A stretch of 64,000 nucleotides of DNA, from contig CM062813.1 in NCBI GenBank assembly GCA_031772625.1, positions 695,216,420 through 695,280,419 on the forward strand, given 5' to 3'. The position numbers and the translations under genes were made by a program. The stretch's first letter is position 1. Every line of letters begins with the position of its first letter. The notes beneath the pieces were generated by a model that was not told the DNA's origin, searched no databases, and saw only the letters and a program-made list of their open reading frames with translations. Source of the stretch: Pinus tabuliformis. Its lineage: Eukaryota; Streptophyta; Pinopsida; Pinales; Pinaceae. This document shows, piece by piece, positions 24,463-35,790 of this stretch.

Positions 24463-24820
24463 TTGGCTCCAATGGGGGATGATAGCTCCTTGGAGGTGCC
24501 AAGAACAGCAGATCTCTGGAGGAGCTAGATAGTGCCTTTTGTCCATTGGGCTATGGAGTCATCATTTCGATAAACAGCACAGGACTCTGACTCATTTATG
24601 AAACTAAAATGACCAAGAAATTGGCTCTACTTGACATTGGAATAACTCAAAAACTAACTTTATAGAATGAAACCAAACTGAAATAAAAATGGTATTTACA
24701 ATGACAGTGGAAGCAGTGTTAATAGATCAGCAGTGATACCGCTTGAGCAGTCGACCATTGATCGGCCCTCCAGGACAATCTTCCCCATTCATTTCCTTCA
24801 GGAGAAAGGCATTCTGACCC
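24463..24820 (-). other. 3' untranslated end of the Tat-like element
   Basis: About 360 bp lie between the integrase end and the 3' LTR. No open frame and no clear purine-only tract adjoin the LTR. The minus strand has TCATCCCCCATTGGAGCCAA directly before the LTR, which contains the near-palindrome TTGGCTCCAA. Confidence 0.4.
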
Positions 24821-25627
24821 CTATATGCTGCAATCTTGAACGAACCTTTCCACAGATTTTCGAACTTTTTTGTGCTTTCCTTTCTCTTCATTCCTTGCAT
24901 CCCACTTCAGCACCACATCATCCAACTGAAATTTCTCTGCTTTTTCTTTTCTATCATATATTTTCTTTATCTTCTCCTGCAACTTGGATGTGTTCTTGAA
25001 AACTTCTTCTCTTGTTTGCTGCAAGTGGATCATTTGATTTAGCCTTCTCTGCATGGGATATTCTTCACTGTCGGCCTCCTGAAGAAGTCTGACCACCAGG
25101 GCAGCAAGAGAGGCGGGGAATACTGTGTCAACTCCATAAACAAGCTCAAACAGTGACATACCAATAGACTTTTTCTGACTGATCTGATCTGCCCAAAGCG
25201 CATGGACCAACCTTTTGTTCCAGCTCTTCTTATTTATTTCCAGCAGCTTCTTGATGATGTTGACCAAGGATTTATTCGAGGATTCTGCCAATCCATTGCC
25301 TTGTGGATGATAGGCAGTTGAATGACCCAAAATTATGTGATACTTATGACAAAATTCTACCATCCTTTTTTATTTGAAAGTTGTTGCATTATCAGTGATT
25401 AATTTGTTTGGACAACCAAAGCGAGACAAGATGTTATTTTCGAGAAATGAAATGATTATCGTGCCCGTGGCTTGTCTGGTAGGGGCTGCCTCAATCCATT
25501 TTGTGAAATAATTTGTCGTTGTAAGGATCCATCTGTGCTGTCCGGAAGAGGTGGGATGAATTTCCCCAATGAAATCCAACCCCCACTGCTGGAAGGGAGC
25601 GCTCACTTCAATAGGCTTAAGTGGCAA
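24821..25627 (-). pseudogene. Integrase catalytic core of the Tat-like element
   Basis: Two same-strand frames (25627-25370 and 25363-24821) are parted by a stop near 25368 and cover the DDE core. First Asp in WGLDFIGEI, second Asp in LITDNATTF, Glu in GNGLAESSNKSL. The region after about 25000 is Lys-rich and carries a YDRKEKAEKFQLDDVVLKW segment typical of the integrase C-terminal domain. It joins cDNA ends to target DNA in the nucleus. Confidence 0.8.
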
Positions 25628-26253
25628 AGGCTGTAATTTCTATTTTCCTTCGAAAATCTGACATTTATGGCAGCGCTTGACCATCTTATGCACATCAACA
25701 ACAAAGTAGGCCAGTAGTACCCTGCTCTCAAAATTTTTTTCGTTGTTGACTTCCAAAAAAGATGACCTCCACACTCTCCTCCGTGGAAATCCTCCATGGC
25801 TTTCTTTGCCTCCTCTTCCACCAGAAAATTTAACAAAATGTCATTGGGATCTTTCCAATACAGTGCAGAATTCAAAATACAAAACTTGGCAACCTTCAAT
25901 TTGAGTGTTCTCGCTTTGTTTCTAGTCATGCCGGGCGGTGGTGATAGATTTTTTAGCACATATATTATATTGGAATACCATGGGGACAAAGCAAACATTT
26001 TGGATACCTGAATTGACGTTCCTTCCTCATTCTCATCGAGCATGGCAGCGATCAGATTTATGTCCAATGCATGCAAGTTTGATTCGGACATTAGCTTCGC
26101 CAACCCCTGTCCTTTGACCATCTTTGTAGGTTTTATCTCCACATCATATTCTAGCAAGGCTGCAATCCATTTGCCTCTTCTCCCTTCCGGATCAGTCTGC
26201 ACTAAAACATCTTTTACAACAGTATTAGGAACAGTATTAGGAACATAGGCCAT
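25603..26253 (-). pseudogene. Connection and integrase zinc-binding region of the Tat-like element
   Basis: The frame covers the end of RNase H/connection sequence and the start of the HHCC integrase domain (HGGECGGH, then GYYWPTL). The cysteine pair of the domain is out of frame. A one-base shift near 25710 is needed to reach MVKRCHKCQIF on the same strand. It overlaps the end of the preceding RT/RNase H frame by 17 bp, another frameshift. Confidence 0.7.
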
Positions 26254-27076
26254 AATGTAGGATATACACCCGGAAATCCTTCAATTCCTTCACCAATGCC
26301 AGGGCTTGCTTCTCAATGATGTTGTACTTTAAAGCTGCATCCCTTATAGCCTTGCTGAAGAATGCAATGGGTCTTTCATGATCATCTCTCTTCTGCAATA
26401 ATATCGCTGCCATAGTGTGCTCCGAAGCAAATGAAAACAATATGAAATCCTGAGTGTAGTCTAAGCTGACTAGAACTGGAGCTGAAGAAAGGGCCAATTT
26501 GACCAAGTTGAAAGATTTTACAGCCTCCTCTGCCCATTTCACCTGGCTGTCCTTCTTAAGCATGTTGGTCATTTCTCTTAAGTGTTCTGCAAGATTAGGC
26601 ACAAAACGAAGTAGAAAATTCATTTTACCATTGAATGATTGTATTTCCTTTTTGTTCCTGGGTAGATCAATTTGCTGAATTGCTTGCACACGTGCTGGGT
26701 CTATACGAATGCCATCCTTTGAAATGATGTGCCCAAGTAATTTGCCTTCCTCTATGGCAAACAAGCTCTTCTTAGGATTCAGCAATAGACCATATTTCCT
26801 GCATTTTTGAAAGACAATTTTTAGGTGATGCATGTGCTCTTCATCAGATTTGGAAAATACCGTCAAATCATCCAAGTACACCACCAAAAACACATCCTTC
26901 TCATTTGCAAATGCCAAGTCCATTGCCCGCTGAAATGTGGCACCTGCATTCTTTAAACCGAAGGGCTTTTTGGCATAGTGAAAGGTTCCCCATGGAGTGA
27001 TGAATGCTATCTTGTCTCTATCATTTTCATGGACATAAATTTGGTTATATCTGGAATAACCATCAAACAGTGACAT
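26237..27076 (-). pseudogene. Reverse transcriptase C-terminal part and native RNase H, Tat-like element
   Basis: It begins inside the RT palm (MSLFDGYSRYNQIYV, with the first catalytic Asp) and includes FGLKNAGATFQRAMD and the active site YLDDL. Next come the thumb (LGHIISKDGIRIDPARV) and a native RNase H. The first RNase H aspartate, normally in a TDAS-like motif, is replaced: the sequence reads LFSFASE. Tat-group elements are known to carry a degenerate native RNase H beside the added archaeal one. The join to the upstream frame is a frameshift at about 27063-27076. Confidence 0.85.
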
Positions 27077-28772
27077 ACAAGATGCCCCCCACTACTCGCT
27101 GAAGTGTATGGTCCATCTTGGGCAGTGGATAGTTTTCCTTCAATGAGACCTTGTTTAGATTTCTGAAATCAATGCATATGCGTATCTCACCGGTCTTTTT
27201 GCGTACAGGCACTAAGTTAGATATCCAATCTGAAAATCTGATGGGCACAATGATACCTGACTTGTACAACTTATTTACCTCCTTTTCGATAGATGGCAGC
27301 AACTTTGGATTTATCCTCCTCAGCTTTTGTCTAAATGGTTTTTGATTGGGCTTGATAGGTATTGTGTGCTTAATAATATTTGTATCATAGGTCTTCAAAT
27401 TAGAATAATCCCAAGCAAACACATCTGCAAATGAAGCCATCAAACTGATATATTTGTCCTTGATCTTTGGCGGTAATGCTTTGGACAATTTTACCAACTT
27501 TGGATTGGCAGCTGTACCGATGTTGACTTCTTCTACACCCTTCTTTGTCGGCTGCAATGTTGGCTTGCGGGCTACATCATCCTGATCAAAAAGTTCCTCT
27601 AGAGGTATCAAGCCTTTAGGAATGATGTTATTCTTCAGTTGCAATACGTCCATTTGATTGATCTGCACTTCATTTGTACCATTCCCTTTGCCCTCATCGT
27701 TTTCCACATCAATTGAGGTTTCTTTGAACTTGCCTTTGTTGAGCAGAAAATCCTTAATCTCCTCATCATCTTGAAATACTTGCCAATATCGCTGATTGTC
27801 TGGAATGGTTGGACGATTCTTGACATGGATTTCAAATTTATTGTTGGAGTTCATGGGGATCTTCAAGCTGCTCGTTGCCTTGGCAAGAGCATCAGCAATA
27901 CTATTTTGTATATGTGGCACACATGTCAAGGTGTATTCTAAAAATAGCTTCAAGATGTCTAAAACTGCATTACAATAGGCCCGTATCCTAGGATGTTTTG
28001 CTTGATACTCACCTATGACCTGTTTTATTACCAACTCGGAGTCGTCATATACCGAAATCCTCTTTTCATTTAGCTTTCTAAGAATCTTCAGGCCAGCAAT
28101 CAGAGCTTCATACTCAGCTTCATTATTTGAACATTCAAAGGCCATCTTGTAAGAGCAAACTCTCACGCTGCTAGGCACTTTTTTTGGGGCGGAGAAGGGA
28201 CTATGTACCAAAATTCCAATACCAGCGCCATCATTCCCTACTGCTCCATCGAAATCCATGGTCCACAAGCCTTCTTCCTCCTCTTGTAAGTGCTGGAAAT
28301 CTGTTTTTCGTGCCTTGTCTGCTTGTTGTCCATCACTTTCAGTTGATTGCCCAACGTTTTCCTGCTTTTCTTGTCTTTCTTTCTTCAAAATTTCTCTGAA
28401 ATTTTCTGTTATTTCTGGAATGTCATCTGCTTCTGCTATCTGACTATCTATCTCATTTAAACTATTTGAAAACAAAACAAAAGACTCTAAATCTGTATGT
28501 ACATAGTTAATAGGACGATTTATTGGTTTCTCCTTGCTTGTGATCATATATTTCATTTTTGTTCCCGATATAGCTTCCTCATTTGTCCAAACACGGGGAT
28601 TGTTGCATAGGAGAAATCCAGCTGTAGTGTCCCTTTCAATTTCGCTACCCAAGACCTGGAAAGAAGCATGCCAAACCTTGGAGGAATATCTGCTACCACC
28701 ACGTCCATCAAAACATTTTTCATAGGAAGCTGATCCAAACTCACAACTAAGTCTTTGATGAGTCCTATACAC
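27063..28772 (-). pseudogene. Archaeal-type RNase H followed by the N-terminal RT, Tat-like element
   Basis: Domain order in this 569-codon frame: out-of-frame remainder of the protease zone, then an RNase H-like domain (about 28265-27860), then a linker, then the RT fingers. All four RNase H acidic positions are visible: Asp in MDFDGAVG, Glu in NNEAEYEALI, Asp in DSELVIKQ, and Asp in IADALAKA. The RT part has ADVFAWDYSNL, the priming-loop region KPFRQKLRRINP, and RICIDFRNLNKVS. This places the extra RNase H before RT. A run of A at about 28550-28560 likely caused the shift from the protease frame. Confidence 0.8.
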
Positions 28773-29884
28773 CTTACTCTGCTGGAATCGAATGAATAGA
28801 GATCATGATATTGCCGAGTGATGTCCAGAACAAGCTTATCCATGATAGCCTTGGGCATGAGATTGTGAGAAGCTCCGGAATCGAACATGGCATTGTGTAA
28901 CACAAAATCATGCAATCGTAAACTGATATAGAAGGGTGGCACATCGCTATCAGGGGACTCACCATTCGTTGCTGGTCCAAAAATCATTTCAGGCTGATCA
29001 TCTTCTACATTTACCATGTCGGACATTGGGTCCAAATTCAACATTTTAGAAATTTGTCCTCTATAACTACTATTCTTCATGATTTCAGTCAAGGGGATGG
29101 ATACCTTTAACTTAGAAATCTCATTCTCTAGGCTAAAGGTGGGAGTTTTTTCTACCTCTTTGACTGAGATCTCTTTCCTTTCCTTTTCCTTTGATGTGGC
29201 TTGCTGCTGTGATTGTTCTACTGATTTTGATTTGCTGCTCTCCGGACCAACCGCCTCCTTTCCTTTTCTTTGTGTAGCTGATGAATCATTTTTTGTTGTT
29301 TCACCCTCCTTCTTTTTTTGAATTGGTTTGGCCGACACATCTCTGTTTCTAAGTGAATATCGTTGTTGTTGTGCAGACAGAGCATTCATATACCCCCTTT
29401 GATATTCTTCTGATTCTTCGCCCAACACGGTGTCGCTGGCTAGAATAAAATCAGTGTCTTGGTGTGCAGCTGAATTCACTGCACATTCTTCCTCTTCGGT
29501 AATGTAAGTAGGCAGCTCATCTGGAGTAAAGAGGTGGTTTTCCTCGCCTATTACATTCCCGTCCTCATCTGACTCCGGTCCATGCACAAAATTCTGCTGC
29601 AAGGGTGTTTGTACCGGCTGTTGTGCTGTCTGCTCTTGAGTTCGCTGATCTCTTTGTCTTATTCTATATTGTGGCTGTTGCTGACCACAAAAGTTAGGAT
29701 TCCTAACTTGTGGCTCTGGCTTGTCAAGTTTTACCCTTTCAAGCATCTGATCTACCTTTTTGAGAATCTGATCCATTGAAGAAGATCCTTCTTTCACAGT
29801 GGTTTTCTTCTCTGCTTTCGCTCTAGCTCTTTTGGACAGCAGATTTTCCTCAACGCTGACCGCAATTTTCTGCATGTCTTCCAT
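28553..29884 (-). pseudogene. Gag C-terminal part and aspartic protease, Tat-like element
   Basis: 443 codons. The N-terminal half is Gln/Ser/Lys-rich (gag tail and spacer) with no CCHC knuckle that I can find. The aspartic protease follows at about 28960-28600, with the active site MFDSGASHNLMPKAI and the later GMLLSRSWVAKL segment. It joins the gag frame upstream after a shift inside a GA-repeat near 29895. Confidence 0.8.
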
Positions 29885-30794
29885 TGTAGCCGGTTCTCTC
29901 TCTTAATTGGTACACCATGTCAGCATCAAAACCATCTGTAAACTTCATCATCGCTAGTCCCACAGGTGGCTTTAGATGGTCTGGAATTTCGTTGTAGACT
30001 GCATTAAATCTAACACAATAATCTTAAACCAACTCACCGGCATTCCGTTTGATTTGTTCATACTCGGCCAGAATTTGAAGGGGATTCTTTTTCACTTCCC
30101 ACCAGTTCAAAAATTGTCTTTGTAGTTCAGCCAAGGTAGTGATACTTGCAGCCGTCAAACCTCTGAACCATTTCCTCACATCACCTGCAAATGTCTGTAC
30201 AAAGAGCCTCATTGCCACGTTCTCTGCATCAATCTCATGAAGTTCATAAAAGTCTGCCATTTTGTCTACATGTTGCTGAGCAGTAATGCTGTTAGGAGTG
30301 CCATCAAAAAACGGGATTTTACTTTGATAATCATTTGGCATGTCATCTAGGACTTGGGGCAGAACAAGGGGTGCGAAACGGGCAGCCATCATTCTTGGTG
30401 GATTTGGCCTTGGAGGTGTTGGAGGAGTGTGCACAGTTTGCAAGGGGCTTGCAATTGGAGTTTGGGGCTGTGCTGCAATGTAGTTATCAATTAATCTATC
30501 AGCTCTTTCGGTTTCGAGGTCTACAAGGAATTGCGGATTGGGGACAGTATAATCAACATCCCTTTCGGATTTAGACTCAAACAGTGATATCTCAAATCGT
30601 TTGTCAAACTCGAGCTCTTCAAGATACTCGAAAAAGTCGAGACATGAATGGGATTTGAACACGGGAGTTATGGTGCTTTCTTGACGAAGGAGTCTTGAGA
30701 TCAAATTGGGGTTTTTGTAAATATGAGGAGGATCCGGGTCTGGATTGGCTCTGGTATATCTCCTCGAAGCCAGCGTCCTATTGAGAAAAATCAT
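29885..30794 (-). pseudogene. Gag (retrotrans_gag-type) of the Tat-like element
   Basis: 256 codons from 30794, with a central retrotrans_gag-like region: PFFDGTPNSITAQQHVDKM, FVQTFAGDVRKWFRGL, LQRQFLNWWEVKKNP. A TAA near 30024 ends the frame. The same frame continues to about 29895 (DYCVRFNAVYNEIPD). Gag forms the cytoplasmic particle that packages the element RNA. The start lies about 96 bp after the primer site. Confidence 0.8.
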
Positions 30795-30889
30795 AGGACA
30801 CGACCAACTTACTCAGCCTTTCCAATCCTAAGCTCATCATCTGAAAGCATAGAATTATTATGAAACAAGGGGATTTGATTTCAACTTAG

Positions 30890-30907
30890 TCCCCAGTGGA
30901 GTCGCCA
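30890..30907 (-). promoter_or_regulatory. Primer binding site of the Tat-like element
   Basis: The minus strand reads TGGCGACTCCACTGGGGA three bases after the 5' LTR end. It is not the tRNA-Met type used by the other elements here. From memory, Tat/Ogre-type elements use such a sequence, with tRNA-Arg as a candidate primer. The tRNA assignment is unverified. Confidence 0.7.
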
Positions 30908-32365
30908 CTATGTTAGCACCTAAATCTGCCTTAGGCTGAAGGAAGGAAAAAATTAGGGTAACCACAAACCACGCTCAGTCTGGTAGCTAGCCCTACCAGA
31001 GCAGGAGAGGGATCTCTCTGAGTCACACTCAGCGAATGTATAATCGAAAACGGTCTGAGATGACTTAAAATGAAATATTTACCTTAGGCTAGTAAGTGAA
31101 TAGGGATTCGAGAAAGAATTTTCATGAATGACCGAGCTTCTGGGATGTTATGGGACCGACGCTCAGTAAAGAACAGAGAATTTAATACAAAGGCACAGAT
31201 TATTCCGTGAGGCAGGGTAGGCGGAAAATGTAACAATTTTAGTTTGAGGTACCGCGACATGAATAGATTGCTGAAGAAAGTGAAAAGGGCATAGTGACAT
31301 GAATCCTTTTCAACAGAAGAATAACACTGAACATGAAATTTTCCCACAGGCAGAGCAATAAAATTGAATTCAACTTAATCTCACTCAGAAAATTTCACTG
31401 GAAATGAACATGAATCGAATTATGAAAAATAAAGAAATACATATGAAAACATAAGAGACACATTTGTTACACTCACAACCACAAGAATCTCATGAAACAG
31501 AGCCGCTGCCTTTCATTAATTCTCTGTCAAAAATACACAGTGAAGAAACAAAGTTTCTTTCCCACAGTCTCCCAGAAGTTACAAGCCAACCAACCCTTTG
31601 CAAATAACTTGCATACAATATATAGAATGTGTGAGGAAGAGATAGAACGCCTAGGGGTTGGGAAGTTACTCGAATCATTACAAAATGGAGATGGAGAGCC
31701 AACCATCAGCTACAGGTGCAGCGCTGCAAACATGACATTTGGCATTGGGTGACCGTTTGCCTTCCTTCGCCACTTGGATAGAAGCCAATCTGGAGAAAAA
31801 ACTCTTTAAATTCTGCCTTTGGTGCCAAAAAACCGAAGTGTAGATGACCGGGCCCATTTGGAGAAGTCGTGAACCAAAATTTCGCGAAACGGAAGAAAAT
31901 TGGCAATTTTTCCTCTGTGCGTCGTGCCATTTTCTCTGTGCATCACGCTACTTTGGGGCCTATTTTGGGGCACTTGCAAGTGTCCAAAATGTGCCCAAGT
32001 GGGCTTATTTGAAAGTTTGTCTTGTCTACTTTCTAACCCCACTGGAATTTTAAAATTTAGTGCTCATTTTTCCCTCCAAATCTTCATTCTCCCAAGACTG
32101 CTTTCTGTGTGTCAAAAAAGTGGCAGAGAGGCCATTTTTGGGTGTTTTTTGACCTTTAGGAGACCCAGACCTTACCCAAATCTCTTTCCCGGACACCAAT
32201 AGTCGTAATTTTCAATGTTGAATCCAAATATGCAAGCGGTTTCTCCATTGGAGCCCTAGAATTTTAGCGTCGCGCGCACAAGGAGAAAATCCCTATTTTT
32301 TGCCCAAAAAATTTCCCTGTGACCAAAATTTGCCCAAATTTTTTGAAATTTGGGCTGGAAGTTCT

Positions 32366-33877
32366 CTATGGGGTGCCATGCTGAGCCAAGGAAGCCTCAA
32401 CCAAGATTCTAAGCCTATCTTGCTCTTTTTCCCGTTTTTCCCTTCTTGTTGCTTTCCTTAATTTTGCTTTTAAACTCCTTATCTGGGCCTGTGCACTCAT
32501 GTTTCGCACCCTGTAACGGAAAGCCATATGTCTCAATAGAGCAAGGTCCTGGTCAGCTTTGTCCAACAGCCTCTCCAACTGCATGTTCCTGATCTCAAGA
32601 TAGGCCTCCCGATCTTCATTGATCGCCTGCTCCAGTGATGTGGGCTGAACTCTTCTCCTTTGAGCAGCTTGGCAATGCTCACGAATGTTTTGAAGCTCCA
32701 TAATCGTCTGCTGGTCCTCCAGCTATTTGTTCCTCTGCTCCAGGTAGTTCATGTTCCATTTGGCCCTCTCCAAGTCAAGGGACAAGGAGTCAATCACTGA
32801 CTGCTGCTCCTGAATGATCTCTGTGAGCTCCTCCTTTGTTGGTTCAGCATCTGTCTCATCATCCTGGAGGAGAAAAAACTCGGTCTCTCGCTCACCTGAT
32901 GGTCCTTCCTCCTGCACTGGCTCCTTACCCTTACCCTGCTCCTGTGGTGCTGATGTCGGAAGCGAGGCCCCTTCCACCCCGGGTGGAGATAACACTCGCT
33001 TTGCTGCTGCAAATAAGGGTCTACTGCCTTTCTGATAGGTGATGTATACTGGCATAGTGGCAGTCTCATGTCGCTCATACTGATGAGATGGGCCCCCTAC
33101 CTCATGCTCTGCCTCTGAAACAACCTGTGGAACGCTGAAAAAGTCACGGGAGATGAAGTCCTCCCAAGCAATACCCTGCAATCCCAACTGATGGTCTACC
33201 AAAATCCGGATAAGGGCAAAGTGATACACACTATTGAGCTGCTGTCGAGGGGTCTTGTGTTGCATGAAGTTCCTCATCCTCTCTATGTTCCCGCAGATGA
33301 AAAATAGGAGGTTCATCATCGGCACCCTGGTAAAGTGCATGAGCAACCTGATGTGATAGGCATAGAGGCGAGAAAACTTCCCTTCGCAACTGAAGTACTT
33401 CATGATCAATTTCATGAGCGGGGCATACTCATCTTTCAGAAATCTGAACGGAAACACTCTCGTGAGTTGGCTCAAACAATTGTCTTTGATGTAAGGTTCA
33501 TAATAATGCCTCTCCACCTTTTTCTTTTTGTGCCACTGCTCTCCAATGTTGGGTATGCCTGTCGCCACTGATATGGTCTCGGGTGTCAATGTGAAAGTGA
33601 CCCCAGCCAAGATGGATTGTCCTCCATGTAGGTGAAGTGCAAAAAGTTGGGCCAACTCATGATGAACTCTGACATTTGCCACCCTCTGACAAAATTCGAA
33701 ACATGCTAAGTGCTGGAAGCAAGACATAGCAAGAGGGCATGCCTGCAACTCGGTGAGTGTGTTTGGCTCGTCTCTAAGATGTCTGCCACTCTGGTGATGT
33801 CTCCTTTGGGCCCTTTCTCCCGAAGCTGTGTCACTGTGGGTCTCCTCCTCATACTCTGATGAAACTTCTGATGCCAT
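32366..33877 (-). CDS. LTR-encoded helical/coiled-coil ORF, 5' LTR copy
   Basis: I choose the ATG at 33877 (MASEVSSEYEEE). The first open section runs 384 codons to a TAG at about 32723. The same frame then continues to 32366, giving about 500 codons in all. Order: acidic start (33877-33800), helical domain (about 33700-33190: HLHGGQSILAGVTFTLTPET, IPNIGEQWHKKKKVERHYY, CEGKFSRLYAYHIRLLMHF), Pro/Glu-rich linker (about 33100-32880), coiled coil (32860-32723 and beyond the TAG). It lies wholly within the LTR, downstream of the TATA-like box and in sense. The TAG is shared by both LTRs. The fold recalls retroelement-borne plant mobile-type domains. Function unknown. Confidence 0.7.
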
Positions 33878-34304
33878 TACTGTTGTTTGTACCCTGAATT
33901 TTATGTTGCCCTTGAATTCCAATGAAGCTGGTAGTTGCCCTGAAAATCTGCCACCAAGGGGACAATAAAATAGGGAGTATTAGGAGGGGAATGATGAAAT
34001 AGGGATAGAGCTTTAAAGGGAGAGATTTAACATGGATTTGGGAGTAGTTTAGGTATAGGGTTGATGGGGTAGGGTTTGAAATATATTGGCAGCCTTGTCA
34101 CTGTAGCATAAACCCTAGGATCAATGATTTCTTTGTTTCCCTTTTGTTTGCTTTACAAAAAATTTTGCATTTGATTCCTACCCCTACAACCATGCTATCT
34201 CTTTCAATTTTGGATGCAATAATTGAGGTAGGTGGCCTATCTTTCAAAATTGGTGAGCCTCCAACAAATTTTAGGGAGATTGAATAGTTTTTAGGCTTTA
34301 AATT

Positions 34305-35020
34305 TCTTTGCGCCGCGCTCTATGCCCAGTGTGCCGCCCGCCGGGTATGCGCCGCACCAGTGTTATGTTTACACGGTGGGCGGGCCCTATGTGCGCCACG
34401 CTCTTTGGTGTGTGCGCCACGCACTATGAAAACCCTCAAATTTCTTCCTAATTGTTTAACTCTCTGACTCTTTAGCCACACACCCCTCTCCCACGGCTTT
34501 GCTTGTCTAGTAAGCTGGTCCTATGGTGATTTTGCATTAACCAAATAGTGGAGTAATAAGGGGAGGGTATGGTAGTTCCTTAGGGCAGGGGTTTAGGAAA
34601 AATGAAAAGGGAGGATGGGGAAAGATGATAGGTGAGGGGAATAAGTGGGTGGAGCGAAACCTTGGCGATATCAACACAAATTTATAACCTCAGCCTTCGT
34701 TTTCTTGTTGATTTTCTCATGGGTGACATTATGCGTTTTGGGTGACATTCTAACCTCTTCACAAACACCATATCCTTGACACAATTTGACGAGCAGGCGA
34801 TGTTACAAGGCTTACCTCTCAATTTGCTAGCCTTCCCCAAGGTTTGTAGTGATTTGGCACCGTTTCTTGGCCGCTGGACTGTGTGCGTCGCGCGCTCCTC
34901 CCAGTGCATCGCGCACCTTGTATACGCCGCGCCCAAGTATTCTTTCAACGGTGGGCTGGCTGCATGTGCGTCGCGCCCGGTGAGTACGCCGCGCCCCTGG
35001 TTATATGTGCCACGCGCTCC
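34305..35020. repeat. CG-rich motif arrays in the 5' LTR
   Basis: Counterpart of 22960-23690. Many CG sites seen in the other LTR read CA or TG here, for example GTGCGCCACGC against GTGCGCCGCGC. Confidence 0.65.
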
Positions 35021-35128
35021 CAAAACCTGCCTCCAACCACTCAAACTCCCCAACCTCACCTTCACACCTTTGAAATGATTTCTCCAAGTCTTGGAAGAGC
35101 ACAATGCTTTTGGTTTGGGTCAAAACAT

Positions 35129-35138
35129 GTATTTATAG
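35129..35138 (-). promoter_or_regulatory. TATA-like box, 5' LTR promoter of the Tat-like element
   Basis: The minus strand reads CTATAAATAC about 650 bp inside the LTR. Transcription would start near 35100 and run toward the LTR ORF and gag. Supported by sequence and by identical conservation in the other LTR only. Confidence 0.55.
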
Positions 35139-35790
35139 CCTTGGAGGAGATGGGTTTGATTTTTGTCTCTTTGAAAACCCCTTTTCTAATGTTGAGTTTT
35201 GCACTTTTTCATTGACCTTTAAAGACACTGATTTTCACTTTCCCTTTGACATTTTGGCTCAAATGATGAAATTTTCGGCACCTCTTTCTAGGGACTGTAC
35301 GACAAAGCATTGGGCCATGTAAATCATGACTGCATCTGAAAAGTCAACCAGTGATTTTTTGAAAAAAAATTTCATAATTGACCTTGTTTGAATTTTCTTC
35401 AAAACAGAGTTTTGAAGAAGAGTCGATGTCTCTCCAGGTGATGATGAAGCTCTCTGAACCATAGCTGTGTAAGGCCTCCCTCTGGCCTGCATGGCTTGTT
35501 CTGGACATGTTTTCAAAGACCAAATTGATGAATTCCTAGACCCAATCATAAAAAATGACTTCGTCCTATAAGGGACCAGACCTGGACTGTCATGAGCTTC
35601 GGTGATTATGGACAAAGTTCTGAGCCAGCAGGGGCCAGACATGAGGGAAAATGACTAGCATGACTTTCTCCGTCAGATCATGACATGTCCCTAGCGAAAT
35701 GCAGCTGAGTGAATGGAGTGGGACACCTAAAATTGAAATACACAAAGAGTTTTGATCTATGACGGAGGGCTGACCAGACCGACTCTAACA

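Larger units (their letters stand above)
19553..35790 (-). mobile_element. 16.2-kb Tat-like Ty3/gypsy element with 4.9-kb LTRs
   Basis: Complete by its ends: two LTRs (19553-24462 and 30911-35790), both TGTTAG...CTAACA, flanked by CAATC. It reads on the minus strand, so 30911-35790 is the 5' LTR. Internal order is primer site, gag, protease, archaeal-type RNase H, reverse transcriptase, native RNase H, integrase. A second, archaeal-like RNase H marks the Tat/Ogre group of non-chromodomain gypsy elements. By eye the LTRs differ by only a few per cent, so this is a fairly recent insertion, although gag-pol carries several frameshifts and stops. No clear polypurine tract is seen at 24463-24490. 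Confidence 0.85.
30911..35790 (-). repeat. 5' LTR of the Tat-like element (4880 bp)
   Basis: Upstream LTR in the element's orientation (transcription runs to lower coordinates). It contains a TATA-like box at 35129-35138, CG-rich motif arrays, the long LTR ORF (32366-33877) and the same ends as the left LTR. The unusual length comes mostly from the ORF and the leader-like part around it. Confidence 0.85.

Noticed and set aside
31492..31752. Plus-strand open frame repeated at 20133-20393 and 31492-31752
   Set aside because: It is antisense to the Tat-like element and duplicated only because it lies in the LTRs. No domain is visible.
32794..33078. Alternative-frame and antisense open frames over the LTR ORF (also 21448-21732 and 21468-21696)
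   Set aside because: Shadows of the sense ORF. The sense frame alone gives helical-domain and coiled-coil sequence.
34682..35104. 140-codon minus-strand open frame in both Tat-like LTRs (also 23354-23776)
   Set aside because: It begins with TTG, shows no domain, and its length is explained by the stop-poor CG-rich array it crosses. Conservation between LTRs only reflects their recent common origin.
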